DNA from: an uncultured Pseudomonadota bacterium
Lineage (GTDB): Bacteria > Pseudomonadota > Gammaproteobacteria > Steroidobacterales > Steroidobacteraceae
Assembly: GCA_902826635.1 (NCBI GenBank)
Contig: CADEFQ010000006.1
Span: 44,053 to 108,052, forward strand
DNA: 64,000 nt
Direction of reading: 5' to 3'
Position numbers and translations under genes: made by a program. This document shows positions 8,073 to 17,111 of this stretch, piece by piece (the first letter of the stretch is position 1; the number at the start of each line of letters is the position of its first letter). The notes under the pieces were generated by a model, which was not told the origin of the DNA, searched no databases, and worked only from the letters and a program-made list of their open reading frames with translations.

Positions 8073-9850
8073 CGCTGGTGCACGTAACGGCCGGGCGCAG
8101 GATCGCCGGCGGGAAAGCGCGCGTTGCCGAGCGCGCGTGGCGCAGCGCGCAGGTCGCCGGCGCGCTCCGCGAACCATTCGCGCCAGTGGTCCCACCAGCT
8201 GCCCTGGTGCGCCGTCGCGCCCGCGAGCCACGCGGTCGGCGCGAGCGAGGTGTCGGGGTTCAGGTGGTACTGCGCCTTCGGGTTGCCCGGCGGGTTCACG
8301 ATGCTCTGGATGTGGCCGCTCGAGGAGAGCACGAACTGCATCGGGCCGCGGAGGATCTTGCGGGACGCGTAACAGGCCTGCCACGGCGTGATGTGATCGG
8401 TGATGCCCGCCACCACATAGCTCGGCATGTCGACCTTGCGCATCGCGGCCGATGTCTTGAGCGGATTCTCGAGGAACATGCGCAGCAGGTCGGCGTGGAA
8501 TTCCGCGGGCAGGCGCGTGGTGTCGGAATTCCAGTAGAGGATGTCGAACGCGGGCGGGCGGTTGCCCATCACCCAGTTGTTCGCGACGAAGAGCCAGACG
8601 AGGTCGTTCGGCCGCAGCCACGCGAACACGCGCGCCATCTCGGCGCCCTCGAGCACGCCGCGCGCGCGCGAGCGCTCGATGGCGGCGGCGATGCCGGACC
8701 GCGAGGCGAACTGGCCGAGCTGGGTCGGCGCCGCGGTGTCGAGCACGGTGACAAGCAGCGTCACGCTCGCCACCCGCCGGTCACCTTTCGCCGCCAGCTC
8801 GCCGAGCAGCGTCGCGAGCGTGAAACCGCCCGCGCACGCGGCCATCGTGTGCACGCGATCGGCCCCGGTGATGTCGCGCGCGACGTCGATCGCCTTGCTG
8901 CAGGCGTCGAGGTACGTGGCGAGGTTCCAGTCACGCTGCGCCGCGGTCGGATTGCGCCAGGAAATGCAGAAGAGCTGCACGCCGCTTCCCGCTGCGTATT
9001 CCGCGAAACTGCGCCCCGGCGCGAGATCGACGGCGTAGTACTTGTTGATCTGCGGCGGCACGATCAGCAGCGGCTCGGCGCGCACCGCGTCGACCGTGGG
9101 CGTGTACTGGATCAGCTCGAACACTTCGTCGCGGTAGACCACGGCACCGGGCGTCGCGGCGACATTGCCGCCCACCTGGAACTTGCGCGCATCGACCATG
9201 CTGGGCATGCCGCCGTTTCCGGTGAGATCGTCAATGAAGTTCCGCGCGCCCCACAGCAGGCTTTTGCCGCGCGTCTCGATCGCGCGTTGCACCCCGCCCG
9301 GATTGCCGAGCAGGGTGTTCGTGGGCGCAAAGGCTTCGGTGATCAGCGAGAGCACGAAGCGGGCGCGTTCCCGGTCCTCGCCGGAGGCGGCTGCGCGATC
9401 GAGCATGCGATGCATCGTCGCGCGCCACGCGAGGTAGCCTTGCGCGAGCCGGCTGAAATACGGGCTCTTGCGCCAGACGTCGTGGCTGAAGCGGCGGTCT
9501 TTCGGATCAGGCGCCAGGGTGCCGCGGCCGGCGAGCACGCCGAGCAGTTCGCGCGCGAGCGCGCCATGTTCGGCGAGCACGATGTCCGGCCGCAGGGCAA
9601 GCAGGCGGGCGAGCCGTTTTGCGGCATTGACAATCTCCGCCCGATCGAAGCCGACGAGGGGATTCGCGCCGAGGATTTCTTCGGCCGCATCGCTGGCGGG
9701 GGTGTCCTCAGGATCGGGAGCCGGTGCGGACCGACCATCGCGCTTCGGCTTCGCGTTCGGGCGTTTGCGCGCCGGCCCCTGCGCGCCTCCGTGCCGTCGC
9801 GCGCGCGACTTGCGACCGGCGTCCTCTCCGGGCTTGGCGTCATCGGCCAT
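8069..9850 (-). CDS. phaC: class II polyhydroxyalkanoate synthase PhaC
   Basis: The 593-residue enzyme polymerises (R)-3-hydroxyacyl-CoA into PHA at the granule surface. It aligns with the class II (medium-chain) synthases of Pseudomonas along its length: EAFAPTNTL, NGGMPS, VVPPQINKYY, ISWRNPTAAQRDW, GVLEGAEMARVFAWLRPND and the terminal RYVHQR. The catalytic residues are Cys339 (AACAGG), Asp485 (GITDHITPW) and His513 (SSGHIQSIVNPPG). The lipase-like box has Ala337 where Gly is usual. About 40 extra N-terminal residues are Lys/Arg/Pro-rich and not found in Pseudomonas enzymes. No second phaC or phaD follows phaZ here. Confidence 0.96.
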   Translation of the reverse strand: MADDAKPGEDAGRKSRARRHGGAQGPARKRPNAKPKRDGRSAPAPDPEDTPASDAAEEILGANPLVGFDRAEIVNAAKRLARLLALRPDIVLAEHGALARELLGVLAGRGTLAPDPKDRRFSHDVWRKSPYFSRLAQGYLAWRATMHRMLDRAAASGEDRERARFVLSLITEAFAPTNTLLGNPGGVQRAIETRGKSLLWGARNFIDDLTGNGGMPSMVDARKFQVGGNVAATPGAVVYRDEVFELIQYTPTVDAVRAEPLLIVPPQINKYYAVDLAPGRSFAEYAAGSGVQLFCISWRNPTAAQRDWNLATYLDACSKAIDVARDITGADRVHTMAACAGGFTLATLLGELAAKGDRRVASVTLLVTVLDTAAPTQLGQFASRSGIAAAIERSRARGVLEGAEMARVFAWLRPNDLVWLFVANNWVMGNRPPAFDILYWNSDTTRLPAEFHADLLRMFLENPLKTSAAMRKVDMPSYVVAGITDHITPWQACYASRKILRGPMQFVLSSSGHIQSIVNPPGNPKAQYHLNPDTSLAPTAWLAGATAHQGSWWDHWREWFAERAGDLRAAPRALGNARFPAGDPAPGRYVHQR

Positions 9851-9913
9851 GCAGGCAGTGTAGCGCCATTTGCGCCTCGACAGCCCGCGCCAGCGAAGCT
9901 AGCGTGTGCGGCT

Positions 9914-11842
9914 ATGCCCGACGTCGAGCAAGTATTCACCGCCGGTGGTCCGCTGGCCCGTGCGCTGCCGGACTATGCGCCGCGTCGATCGCAGCGGCGC
10001 ATGGCCACGTGCGTCGCCGATGCCATCGCCGCTCGCCGCTCGCTGCTGGTCGAGGCGGGCACGGGCACGGGCAAGACCTTCGCCTATCTCGTGCCGGCGC
10101 TCCTTTCGGGGCGGCGCGTGCTGGTGTCGACCGGCACCCGCACGCTGCAGGACCAGCTTTTCGCGAAGGACCTGCCGCTCGTCGCGGCGGCCATCGGGCG
10201 CCCCGCCCGGGTCGCGCTGCTGAAGGGGCGCGCGAACTACCTGTGTCGCCATCGGCTGCTGTCCGCGACCGCACAGCGTTCGTTCGCGGGTCTCGAAGGC
10301 GGCAGCCTCGCCCTGATCGAGCGCTGGGCGGCGGTCACGGTGTCCGGTGATCTCGCGGAAGTCCCGGAACTCGCCGATGCAAGCGCCATCCGTGGTGCCG
10401 TCACATCGACGCGCGAAAATTGCCTCGGCCAGCGTTGTCCCGAGTGGTCGCGTTGCCACGTCGTGACCGCGCGGCGCGCGGCTAACGATGCCGACATCGT
10501 GATCGTCAATCACCACCTGCTGCTCGCGGATCTCGCGCTGAAGGAGGACGGTTTCGGCGACCTGCTCGGCTCCGCGGATGCGGTGATCCTCGACGAGGCG
10601 CACCAGTTGCCGGATCTCGTCACCCAGTTCTTCGGCGTTGAATGGTCGAGCCGCCAGGTCGAGCATCTCCTCGCCGATGCGCGTGCGGAACTGGCGCGGC
10701 AGGGTGGGGATGTCGCCCTCACGGCGATGTTGAAGTCGGTGGAGGAGGCGCTCGCACAGACACGCGACCACGTACCCGCGCGGCGCGGCGCGAATGGCGC
10801 GCTGCGCATGGAGTGGAACGAGGCGCCGGTCGCATTCGAAGCGGCGCTCGATGCGCTCACCGACCGCCTCGAGTTGCTGCACTCGGGTCTGGCGGAAGCC
10901 GCCGCCGACGCAGGCCTCGCGCATTGCGCCACGCGTGCCGCGAGCCTCGCCGGCACCCTTACGCGGGTCTCGCACGCGCGGGAGGACGAAGCCGCCCGCA
11001 GCATCGAGCGGGACGCGCGCGGCTTTGCGCTGTCGATGCTGCCGTTCGACGTGGCGCCGCGCTTTCGCGCCATTGTCGATGCGCGGCCCTGCGCGTGGAT
11101 TTTCACCTCCGCCACGCTGTCGGTCGGAGACGACTTCAGCCACTTCGCGCGGCGCCTCGGCCTCGAGGACGCCGAAACACTGCGAATCGATAGCCCCTTC
11201 GACTTCGAACGCCAGGGCCTGCTGTACCTGCCGCAGGGCATGCCGGATCCGGCGTCGGCGGACTATCTCGCCGCGGTGCTCGGTGAGGCGCTGCCGCTGA
11301 TCGAGGCTGCTCGCGGCGGCGCCTTCGTGCTCTTCACGAGCCACCGGGCGCTCGCGCGCGCCGCCGAACTGATCAACGCGCGCCCGGAAGGCCCGCTGCC
11401 GTATCCGCTGCTCGTGCAGGGGGCGGCGCCGCGCGAACAGTTGCTGCGCGAGTTTCGCGCGCACGGCAACGCGGTGCTGCTCGGTACCGCGAGTTTCTGG
11501 GAAGGGGTGGACGTAAAGGGTGAGGCCTTGCGGCTCGTCGTCATCGAGAAGCTGCCGTTCGCTTCCCCCGAGGATCCGCTCGTCAAGGCGCGCATCGCGC
11601 ATCTCGAGTCGACCGGCGGCAACGCGTTTCGCGACTATCAGCTACCCGAGGCGGCGCTCGCATTGAAGCAGGGCGTCGGGCGCCTGATCCGGAGCGAAGA
11701 GGATCACGGTGTCGTCGCGATCTGCGACCCGAGGCTTGTGTCGCGCGGTTACGGTCGAGTGCTGCGCGCGAGCCTGCCGCCGCTCACCGTGACCCGGGAA
11801 CAGGACGAGTCGCGGCGTTTCCTCGCGCGCCACGCCCCCTGA
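9914..11842 (+). CDS. ATP-dependent DNA helicase, DinG/YoaA family
   Basis: The 642-residue XPD-like superfamily 2 helicase is close in length to E. coli YoaA. Walker A (EAGTGTGKT, about 47-55), DEAH box (227-230) and motif VI (QGVGRLIRSEEDHG) are present. Four Cys (YLC of NYLCRH, then ENCLGQRC and SRC) between the motifs are placed like the 4Fe-4S ligands of this family. Such enzymes unwind damaged or forked DNA. The ATG at 9914 is chosen although the frame stays open far upstream, because that extension is antisense to phaC. It is divergent from phaC with 63 bases between, and tsaB follows after eight bases. Confidence 0.93.
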   Translation: MPDVEQVFTAGGPLARALPDYAPRRSQRRMATCVADAIAARRSLLVEAGTGTGKTFAYLVPALLSGRRVLVSTGTRTLQDQLFAKDLPLVAAAIGRPARVALLKGRANYLCRHRLLSATAQRSFAGLEGGSLALIERWAAVTVSGDLAEVPELADASAIRGAVTSTRENCLGQRCPEWSRCHVVTARRAANDADIVIVNHHLLLADLALKEDGFGDLLGSADAVILDEAHQLPDLVTQFFGVEWSSRQVEHLLADARAELARQGGDVALTAMLKSVEEALAQTRDHVPARRGANGALRMEWNEAPVAFEAALDALTDRLELLHSGLAEAAADAGLAHCATRAASLAGTLTRVSHAREDEAARSIERDARGFALSMLPFDVAPRFRAIVDARPCAWIFTSATLSVGDDFSHFARRLGLEDAETLRIDSPFDFERQGLLYLPQGMPDPASADYLAAVLGEALPLIEAARGGAFVLFTSHRALARAAELINARPEGPLPYPLLVQGAAPREQLLREFRAHGNAVLLGTASFWEGVDVKGEALRLVVIEKLPFASPEDPLVKARIAHLESTGGNAFRDYQLPEAALALKQGVGRLIRSEEDHGVVAICDPRLVSRGYGRVLRASLPPLTVTREQDESRRFLARHAP

Positions 11843-11850
11843 GCGCCGCC

Positions 11851-12582
11851 ATGAAGATTCTTGCACTCGACACCGCGACGGAAGCCTGCTCGGTGGCGCT
11901 CTGGATCGACGGGTCGGTCAGCGCCCACGCGATCGAACTGACGCAAGGCCACGCGCAGCGCATCCTCGCGATGATCGATGCGCTGCTCGCGGCGCACGCG
12001 CTGCCTCTCGGCGGACTCGATGCAATCGCCGCGGGCCGCGGGCCGGGTGGGTTCACCGGCGTACGCCTCGCGGTCAGCGTCGCGCAGGGTCTTGCACTCG
12101 GAGCGGACCTGCCAACCGTCGGCATCTCGAATCTCGCCGCCGTAGCGCAGGCCGCGCTCGACCGCGATGCCGCGGTGTCCGCGGTGCTCGTGTGCAACGA
12201 TGCGCGCATGAAAGAGGTGTACACGGCGCTCTACCGGCGCGGGCGCGAGGGGCTCGCCGCGCTGGATGGGGCGGAGCGCGTCGCAAGCCCGGATGCCGTG
12301 ATGCTGCCGGCGCACGGCGCGACCGCGGCACCCGGTGTCGCGACTGCGCGAGTCCCGCGGATCGTCGGGGCGGGGCGTGGGTTCCGGGCCTACCCGGGTC
12401 TGGCCGATCGAATGCGCGGACAGCTCGTCTCGATCGACGACACGGTCCTCCCCGGCGCCGGTGAGATCGCGATATTGGCCGCCGCCGCCGTGCAGGCGGG
12501 CGAGGTCGTGGCGCCCGAGCTGTTGCAGCCGGTTTACCTGCGCGACAATGTGGCGATCCCGGCTGTCACAGTTCTGCAATAA
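11851..12582 (+). CDS. tsaB: tRNA threonylcarbamoyladenosine biosynthesis protein TsaB
   Basis: The 243-residue protein is an ASKHA-fold relative of TsaD. MKILALDTATEACSVAL at the N-terminus and GRGPGGFTGVRLAVSVAQGLA are TsaB signatures. TsaB has no catalytic site of its own; it dimerises with TsaD and, with TsaE, supports t6A37 formation on ANN-decoding tRNAs. It starts eight bases after the helicase stop and is probably cotranscribed. Its last codons contain the Pho-box candidate of phoB. Confidence 0.95.
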   Translation: MKILALDTATEACSVALWIDGSVSAHAIELTQGHAQRILAMIDALLAAHALPLGGLDAIAAGRGPGGFTGVRLAVSVAQGLALGADLPTVGISNLAAVAQAALDRDAAVSAVLVCNDARMKEVYTALYRRGREGLAALDGAERVASPDAVMLPAHGATAAPGVATARVPRIVGAGRGFRAYPGLADRMRGQLVSIDDTVLPGAGEIAILAAAAVQAGEVVAPELLQPVYLRDNVAIPAVTVLQ

Positions 12583-12596
12583 ACTCCCGCTGTAAT
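12563..12596 (+). promoter_or_regulatory. Pho-box promoter candidate for phoB
   Basis: CTGTCAC (12563-12569), four bases, then CTGCAAT (12574-12580) resembles the PhoB-binding repeat CTGTCAT-N4-CTGTCAT. Ten bases later comes TGTAAT (12591-12596), one mismatch from a -10 hexamer. This is the same spacing as the two stronger Pho promoters in the window. It overlaps the end of tsaB. Transcription would begin at about 12603-12604, on the ATG used here for phoB. Confidence 0.55.
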
Positions 12597-12603
12597 GCAC
12601 GGC

Positions 12604-13299
12604 ATGTCCGGCAAACAGATTCTGATCGTCGAGGACGAGCGCCCGATCCGCGAAATGATCGCCTACGGCCTGCGCCGCGCGGGCTTCGAGGTGCGCGAGG
12701 CGGAGGATTGCCGCGCAGCGCGGGAGCAGCTTGCGGACAAGCAACCCGACCTGCTGCTGCTCGACTGGATGCTGCCCGACATGAGTGGCCTCGAGCTCGC
12801 GAAGCTGCTGAAGCGCGACAAGGGCACGCGTGAGCTGCCGATCATCCTGCTCACCGCCCGTGCCGAGGAAACGGACAAGGTGGCGGGTCTGGAGGGCGGC
12901 GCAGACGACTACATGACCAAGCCGTTCTCGCCGCGCGAGCTGGTCGCGCGCATCAACGCCGTGCTGCGTCGCTCCGAGGCGGGTGGCGGCGAGGACCGCA
13001 TCGAATTCCAGGGGCTCGCGCTCGATCGCGCGAGCCATCGCGTGACCGCCGGCGAGCGCACCGTGCCGCTCGGGCCCACCGAGTACCGCATGCTCGAGTT
13101 CTTCATGTCGCACCCCGAGCGCGTGTACTCGCGCGACCAGCTGCTCAACCGGATCTGGGGAGGCAACGTCTACGTCGACGAGCGCACGATCGACGTGCAC
13201 ATCAGGCGCCTGCGCAAGGCGCTCGAGGACTACGGCTGCGATCACCTGATCCAGACCGTACGCGGCGCGGGTTACCGGTTCTCGGCCCTGACCCATTGA
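12604..13299 (+). CDS. phoB: phosphate regulon response regulator PhoB
   Basis: The 231-residue OmpR-type regulator has a receiver domain (1-120) with acidic residues in VEDE, phosphoacceptor Asp54 ([10 protein letters not shown]) and Lys in [10 protein letters not shown], then a winged-helix domain ending VRGAGYRFS. It activates phosphate-starvation genes at Pho boxes when phosphorylated by PhoR. The second ATG (12604) is preferred over 12595 because it puts the phosphoacceptor at 54 exactly as in E. coli and because 12595 lies within the predicted -10 box. No ribosome site precedes either ATG. phoR follows directly. Confidence 0.95.
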   Translation: MSGKQILIVEDERPIREMIAYGLRRAGFEVREAEDCRAAREQLADKQPDLLLLDWMLPDMSGLELAKLLKRDKGTRELPIILLTARAEETDKVAGLEGGADDYMTKPFSPRELVARINAVLRRSEAGGGEDRIEFQGLALDRASHRVTAGERTVPLGPTEYRMLEFFMSHPERVYSRDQLLNRIWGGNVYVDERTIDVHIRRLRKALEDYGCDHLIQTVRGAGYRFSALTH

Positions 13300-13310
13300 C
13301 CGAACCTCGC

Positions 13311-14636
13311 ATGCCGCGGCAGCCGTTCGCCCTCACACTGCGGATGTGGGGCTTCGCGGCGGCGCGGCTGCTGGCCGCGCTCACGGTCGGTTTCGTCGTC
13401 GGACTCGCCGCGGACCGGGTGTTTCTTGGGCTGTTCGTCACGCTGCTGCTGTACGTCGGCTGGCAGCTCCTGAATCTCTTCAGGCTCGATCACTGGCTGC
13501 GCCATCGCAGTCTCATGGACCCGCCGATGCTCGGCGGAATCTGGGATGACGTCGTGACCCAGGTCGTGCGGATCCATCGGCGCAAGCGCTACCACAAGCA
13601 GCGGCTTGCAACGGTGCTGCGCGAGCTGCGCGATTCCACCGCGGCCCTGCCCGACGGCGTGGTGGTGCTGAACGCCCACGGCGAGATCGCGTGGTTCAAC
13701 CGCATGGCCGCGCCGATGCTCGGGTTGCGGGGGCGGCGGGACATCGGAATCCGCATCGACAACCTGATCCGCCAGCCGGAGTTCGTTCGCTATCTCGCAG
13801 CCGCCGAATTTTCGGTGCCGATGCTCCTGCAGACGGGCGCAACCCAGGAGACCTGGCTGTCGCTGCACGTGCTGCCCTACGGCGAGGGCCAGCGCATGCT
13901 GCTCGTCCGCGACGTCACGCGCGCGATCCGGCTCGAGACCATGCGCAAGGATTTCGTCGCGAATGCATCGCACGAGCTGCGTTCGCCGCTGACCGTGATC
14001 ACGGGCTATCTCGAAACGCTTGCCACGGACCCCGGGCTCGATCCTGCGCTCGCCCCTCCGCTCGCCGAAATGCGTCGTCAGGCGGACCGCATGGCCGCGA
14101 TCATCGGCGACCTGCTCGTGCTGTCGCGCCTCGAGGCGAAGGACTCGCAGGTGGACGGCGAGTCCGTGGACGTCGTCGCGATGCTCGCGCTGCTGCGCAA
14201 GGAGGTGCTCGCGCGCCCGCAGCACCCGGCGCAGGTGACCCTGACGATCGATACGCAGGACCGGCTGATGGGTGACGAGGTCGAGATCCATTCCGCGTTC
14301 GCGAACCTCGTCGACAACGCCGCGAAATACACCCCCGTCGAGGGCAGCGTCGCGATGCGCTGGTCACGCGACGACGACGGCGTGCATTTTTCGGTCGCCG
14401 ACACCGGGCCCGGTATTCCGGCCGACGCGATTCCGCGGCTGACCGAGCGCTTTTACCGGGTCGACGCGGGCCGCTCGCGCGCCACGGGCGGCTCGGGCCT
14501 CGGGCTCGCGATCGTGAAGCACGTGCTGCAGCGACATGGTGCCACGCTCGAGATCGCAAGCACCGAGGGGCGTGGCAGCACCTTCGTCTGTCATTTCCCG
14601 CCGCGGCGCGTCGTAGCGGCCAACGGTCACAGCTGA
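13311..14636 (+). CDS. phoR: phosphate regulon sensor histidine kinase PhoR
   Basis: The inner-membrane kinase of about 441 residues has two hydrophobic segments near the N-terminus (about residues 10-50), a cytoplasmic linker, a PAS domain (LPDGVVVLNAHGEIAWFN), the His box DFVANASHELRSPLTVITGY with His221, and the ATPase boxes LVDNAAKYTP, VADTGPGIP and GGSGLGLAIVKH. It phosphorylates PhoB when phosphate is low. No large periplasmic domain is seen, typical of PhoR, which senses through PstSCAB-PhoU. A TTG at 13296 overlapping the phoB stop is an alternative start; ATG 13311 is used. Confidence 0.95.
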   Translation: MPRQPFALTLRMWGFAAARLLAALTVGFVVGLAADRVFLGLFVTLLLYVGWQLLNLFRLDHWLRHRSLMDPPMLGGIWDDVVTQVVRIHRRKRYHKQRLATVLRELRDSTAALPDGVVVLNAHGEIAWFNRMAAPMLGLRGRRDIGIRIDNLIRQPEFVRYLAAAEFSVPMLLQTGATQETWLSLHVLPYGEGQRMLLVRDVTRAIRLETMRKDFVANASHELRSPLTVITGYLETLATDPGLDPALAPPLAEMRRQADRMAAIIGDLLVLSRLEAKDSQVDGESVDVVAMLALLRKEVLARPQHPAQVTLTIDTQDRLMGDEVEIHSAFANLVDNAAKYTPVEGSVAMRWSRDDDGVHFSVADTGPGIPADAIPRLTERFYRVDAGRSRATGGSGLGLAIVKHVLQRHGATLEIASTEGRGSTFVCHFPPRRVVAANGHS

Positions 14637-14651
14637 GCTATCATCGAGACC

Positions 14652-15386
14652 ATGGAAACCACCGATCTCTCGCATCACATCTCGAGCCGCTTCAACGAGG
14701 ACCTCGAGGCGGTGCGCGCGAACCTCCTCAAGATGGGTGGGCTGGTCGAGGACCAGCTGAGGAAGAGCCTCGTGTCGCTCGGCGACGCGGACAGTGCGCT
14801 CGCAGGTGAAGTCGTGCGCGACGACGAGAAAGTGAATCGCATGGAAGTCGCGATCGACGAGGAATGCCTGCGCATCCTCGCGACGCGCGCGCCGACCGCG
14901 GGCGACCTGCGGCTGATCGTCGCGATCATCAAGGCACTCACCGACCTCGAGCGCATCGGCGACGAGGCGCGCAAGATCGCGCATATCGCGTTGCGCCTCG
15001 CGGCGCTCGAGCGGCCGGCCGACCGTTATCGCGAGATCAAGCATCTCGGCCGGCTGGTCGAGGGCATGGTGCATGGGGCGCTCGATGCCTTTGCGCGCAT
15101 GGACGTCGAGGCGGCGCTGCGGGTGCCGCAGCACGACCGCCATGTCGACGAGGAGTACGAATCGATGCAGCGCCAGTGCGTCACGTTCATGATGGAGGAT
15201 CCGCGACAGATCCGCCGCATGCTCGACATCACCTGGGCGGGGCGCGCCCTCGAGCGCGTCGGTGATCACGCGAAGAACATCGCGGAGTACGTCGTCTACA
15301 TGGTGCACGGCCAGGACATCCGCCACACCCGCCTCGAAGAGGTGGAAACGCGCATCCGCGCACGCGCCGAATCGCGGGAGTCGTGA
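14652..15386 (+). CDS. phoU: phosphate signalling protein PhoU, first copy
   Basis: The 244-residue all-helical protein has two repeats, each with the PhoU metal-binding motif: LERIGDEARKIA in the first bundle and LERVGDHAKNIAEYVVY in the second. PhoU restrains PhoR kinase activity when the Pst transporter is satisfied with phosphate. This copy follows phoR after 15 bases and is thus in the regulator operon. A second phoU follows pstB at 22230. The copies differ enough (here with a longer N-terminus, SSRFNEDLEAVRANL) to be old duplicates. Its stop overlaps the dsbB start. Confidence 0.94.
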   Translation: METTDLSHHISSRFNEDLEAVRANLLKMGGLVEDQLRKSLVSLGDADSALAGEVVRDDEKVNRMEVAIDEECLRILATRAPTAGDLRLIVAIIKALTDLERIGDEARKIAHIALRLAALERPADRYREIKHLGRLVEGMVHGALDAFARMDVEAALRVPQHDRHVDEEYESMQRQCVTFMMEDPRQIRRMLDITWAGRALERVGDHAKNIAEYVVYMVHGQDIRHTRLEEVETRIRARAESRES

Positions 15387-15883
15387 TGCCGCTCGCGGGA
15401 CGCTCGGGGAACCTGCTCGGCGCGGCCGCCTGCCTCGCGATGCTCGCGTTCGCGATCTGGTCGGAGAAGGTGCTCGGGCTCGCGCCGTGCCCGTTGTGCA
15501 TGTTCCAGCGCGTGGGGGTCCTCGCCCTCGGCATCGTGTTCACGATCGCGGCCTTGCATGGCCCGGGGCGCGCAGGGGCGCGCGTCTATGCGATCCTGAT
15601 CGTGATCGCCGCGGGAGCGACGCTCGCGGTCGCGGCTCGGCACCTGTACGTGCAGAGCCTGCCGCCGGGTACCGTGCCGGCCTGCGGGGCGTCGCTCGAC
15701 TTCTTGCTGGAGGTGTTTCCGCTGCTCGAGGTCGTGCGCAAGGTGATGACGGGCGGTGGGGAGTGCGCGAAGATCGATTGGCGCTTCCTCGGCCTGTCGA
15801 TGCCGGCGTGGGTCCTCGTATCGACGACCTTCCTCGGAGTCTACGGCGTCGCGGTCAACAGCGATCGCAGGACGCCGAGGTAG
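15386..15883 (+). CDS. dsbB: disulfide bond formation protein DsbB
   Basis: The 165-residue inner-membrane protein reoxidises periplasmic DsbA and passes electrons to quinone. Four hydrophobic segments are visible. The first Cys pair is Cys35-Cys38 (APCPLC) and the second Cys100 and Cys127, nearly the E. coli positions (104 and 130). The ATG shares its A with the phoU stop (TGATG), implying coupling to the Pho regulator operon, an uncommon place for dsbB. Its last 43 bases overlap the 3' end of dapE on the other strand. Confidence 0.94.
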   Translation: MPLAGRSGNLLGAAACLAMLAFAIWSEKVLGLAPCPLCMFQRVGVLALGIVFTIAALHGPGRAGARVYAILIVIAAGATLAVAARHLYVQSLPPGTVPACGASLDFLLEVFPLLEVVRKVMTGGGECAKIDWRFLGLSMPAWVLVSTTFLGVYGVAVNSDRRTPR

Positions 15884-16977
15884 ATGCGGTGCAGGGCGTC
15901 GATCTCCTCGACGCGCACGCATTCGTTCACTTTGTGGATCGAAGCGTTGACGACACCAAGTTCCACCACCTGCGCGCCCATGGGCGCGATGAAGCGACCG
16001 TCCGAGGTGCCGCCACCGGTCGAGAGTTTCGGCTCGCGTCCGGTCTCGCCGCGGATCGCGAGGGTCGCTGCGCGCGACAGTTCTGCCGGTGGCGTGAAGA
16101 ACGGTTCGCCCGAGACATACCACTCGAGCGTGTAGCGCACGCCGTGCTTCCTCAGGATGCCCTCGACGATGTCACGCAGCGCACCGAGGGTCTGCACGGG
16201 TGAATAGCGCAGGTTGAAGCGCGCCTTCAGCTCGCCCGGTATGACGTTCGGTGCGCCCGTGCCGGCGTTGAAATTCGAGATCTGGAAGCTGGTCGGCTGG
16301 AAGTGCTCGTCGCCCTGGTCCCAGGTGCGGCTCGTGAGTTCGGCAAGCGCGGGCGCGAAACTGTGCACCGGGTTCTCCGCCAGCTGCGGGTAGGCGATGT
16401 GCCCCTGCACGCCGTGCACCGTGAGCCGGCCCGACAGCGAGCCGCGGCGGCCGATCTTGATCGTATCGCCGATCGACTGCTCGCTCGAAGGCTCGCCGAC
16501 CACGCACCAGTCGATGCGCTCGCCGCGCGCTTTCAGCGTCTCGACTACGCGTTTCGTACCGTCGACCGACGGCCCTTCTTCGTCGCTGGTCACCAGGAAG
16601 GCGATCGAACCGCGATACCGGGGCCGTTCGCGTACGAACGCTTCGGTCGCAGTGATCATGGCCGCAAGACCGCTCTTCATGTCGGCGGCCCCGCGGCCGT
16701 AGAGTACGCCGTTGCGCACATTCGGCTGGAACGGATCGGACTGCCACTCCTCGAGCGGCCCCGTCGGCACGACGTCGGTGTGGCCCGCGAAGCACAGCAC
16801 CGGTCCTCCCGCGCCGCGCTTCGCCCAGAAATTGTCGACGACGCCGTAGCGCAGCGGTTCGACCTCGAAACCCGCGGCGGCGAGCCGCGCCATCATGACC
16901 TGCTGGCAGCCGCCGTCCGCCGGAGTGACGGAATTGCGAGCCATCAGGTCGAGGGTGAGTGCGAGTGTGTCTGACAT
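15841..16977 (-). CDS. dapE: succinyl-diaminopimelate desuccinylase DapE
   Basis: The 378-residue M20-family zinc enzyme removes succinate from N-succinyl-LL-diaminopimelate on the route to lysine and peptidoglycan. Metal ligands are seen in [21 protein letters not shown] and [17 protein letters not shown]-like ([14 protein letters not shown]) and GGGTSDGRF are DapE signatures. MSDTLALTL at 16977 matches family N-termini. It stands alone on the minus strand inside the pho locus, away from dapC and dapD at 23-28 kb. It overlaps dsbB tail to tail by 43 bases. Confidence 0.96.
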   Translation of the reverse strand: MSDTLALTLDLMARNSVTPADGGCQQVMMARLAAAGFEVEPLRYGVVDNFWAKRGAGGPVLCFAGHTDVVPTGPLEEWQSDPFQPNVRNGVLYGRGAADMKSGLAAMITATEAFVRERPRYRGSIAFLVTSDEEGPSVDGTKRVVETLKARGERIDWCVVGEPSSEQSIGDTIKIGRRGSLSGRLTVHGVQGHIAYPQLAENPVHSFAPALAELTSRTWDQGDEHFQPTSFQISNFNAGTGAPNVIPGELKARFNLRYSPVQTLGALRDIVEGILRKHGVRYTLEWYVSGEPFFTPPAELSRAATLAIRGETGREPKLSTGGGTSDGRFIAPMGAQVVELGVVNASIHKVNECVRVEEIDALHRIYLGVLRSLLTATP

Positions 16978-17044
16978 GGGTCGGCGCCTTATACGGGGCT
17001 GCCTGCGCCATCGCAAGCCCCGTCGTCATTGAAGTGTCGCGCAG

Positions 17045-17078
17045 CCGTCACGCGAGCGTCATACGCCGACCGTATAAC
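17045..17078 (+). promoter_or_regulatory. Pho-box promoter candidate for the porin gene
   Basis: CCGTCAC (17045-17051), GCGA, GCGTCAT (17056-17062) form two seven-base half-sites at an 11-base pitch. Exactly ten bases later lies TATAAC (17073-17078), a good -10. A GGAGA ribosome site (17102-17106) and the GTG start of the porin follow. This predicts PhoB-dependent expression of the porin. Confidence 0.7.
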
Positions 17079-17111
17079 ACGCGCCGACCGTAACAATCTT
17101 CGGAGACGCTC

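Noticed and set aside
8060..9913. In-frame upstream extension of the DinG/YoaA helicase
   Set aside because: It is antisense to phaC, which is well supported; the helicase fold starts at 9914 and length then fits YoaA.
14620..14652. Pho box before the first phoU (CGGTCAC-AGCT-GAGCTAT)
   Set aside because: Second half-site does not match and no -10 lies at the right distance; phoU is within the phoBR operon.
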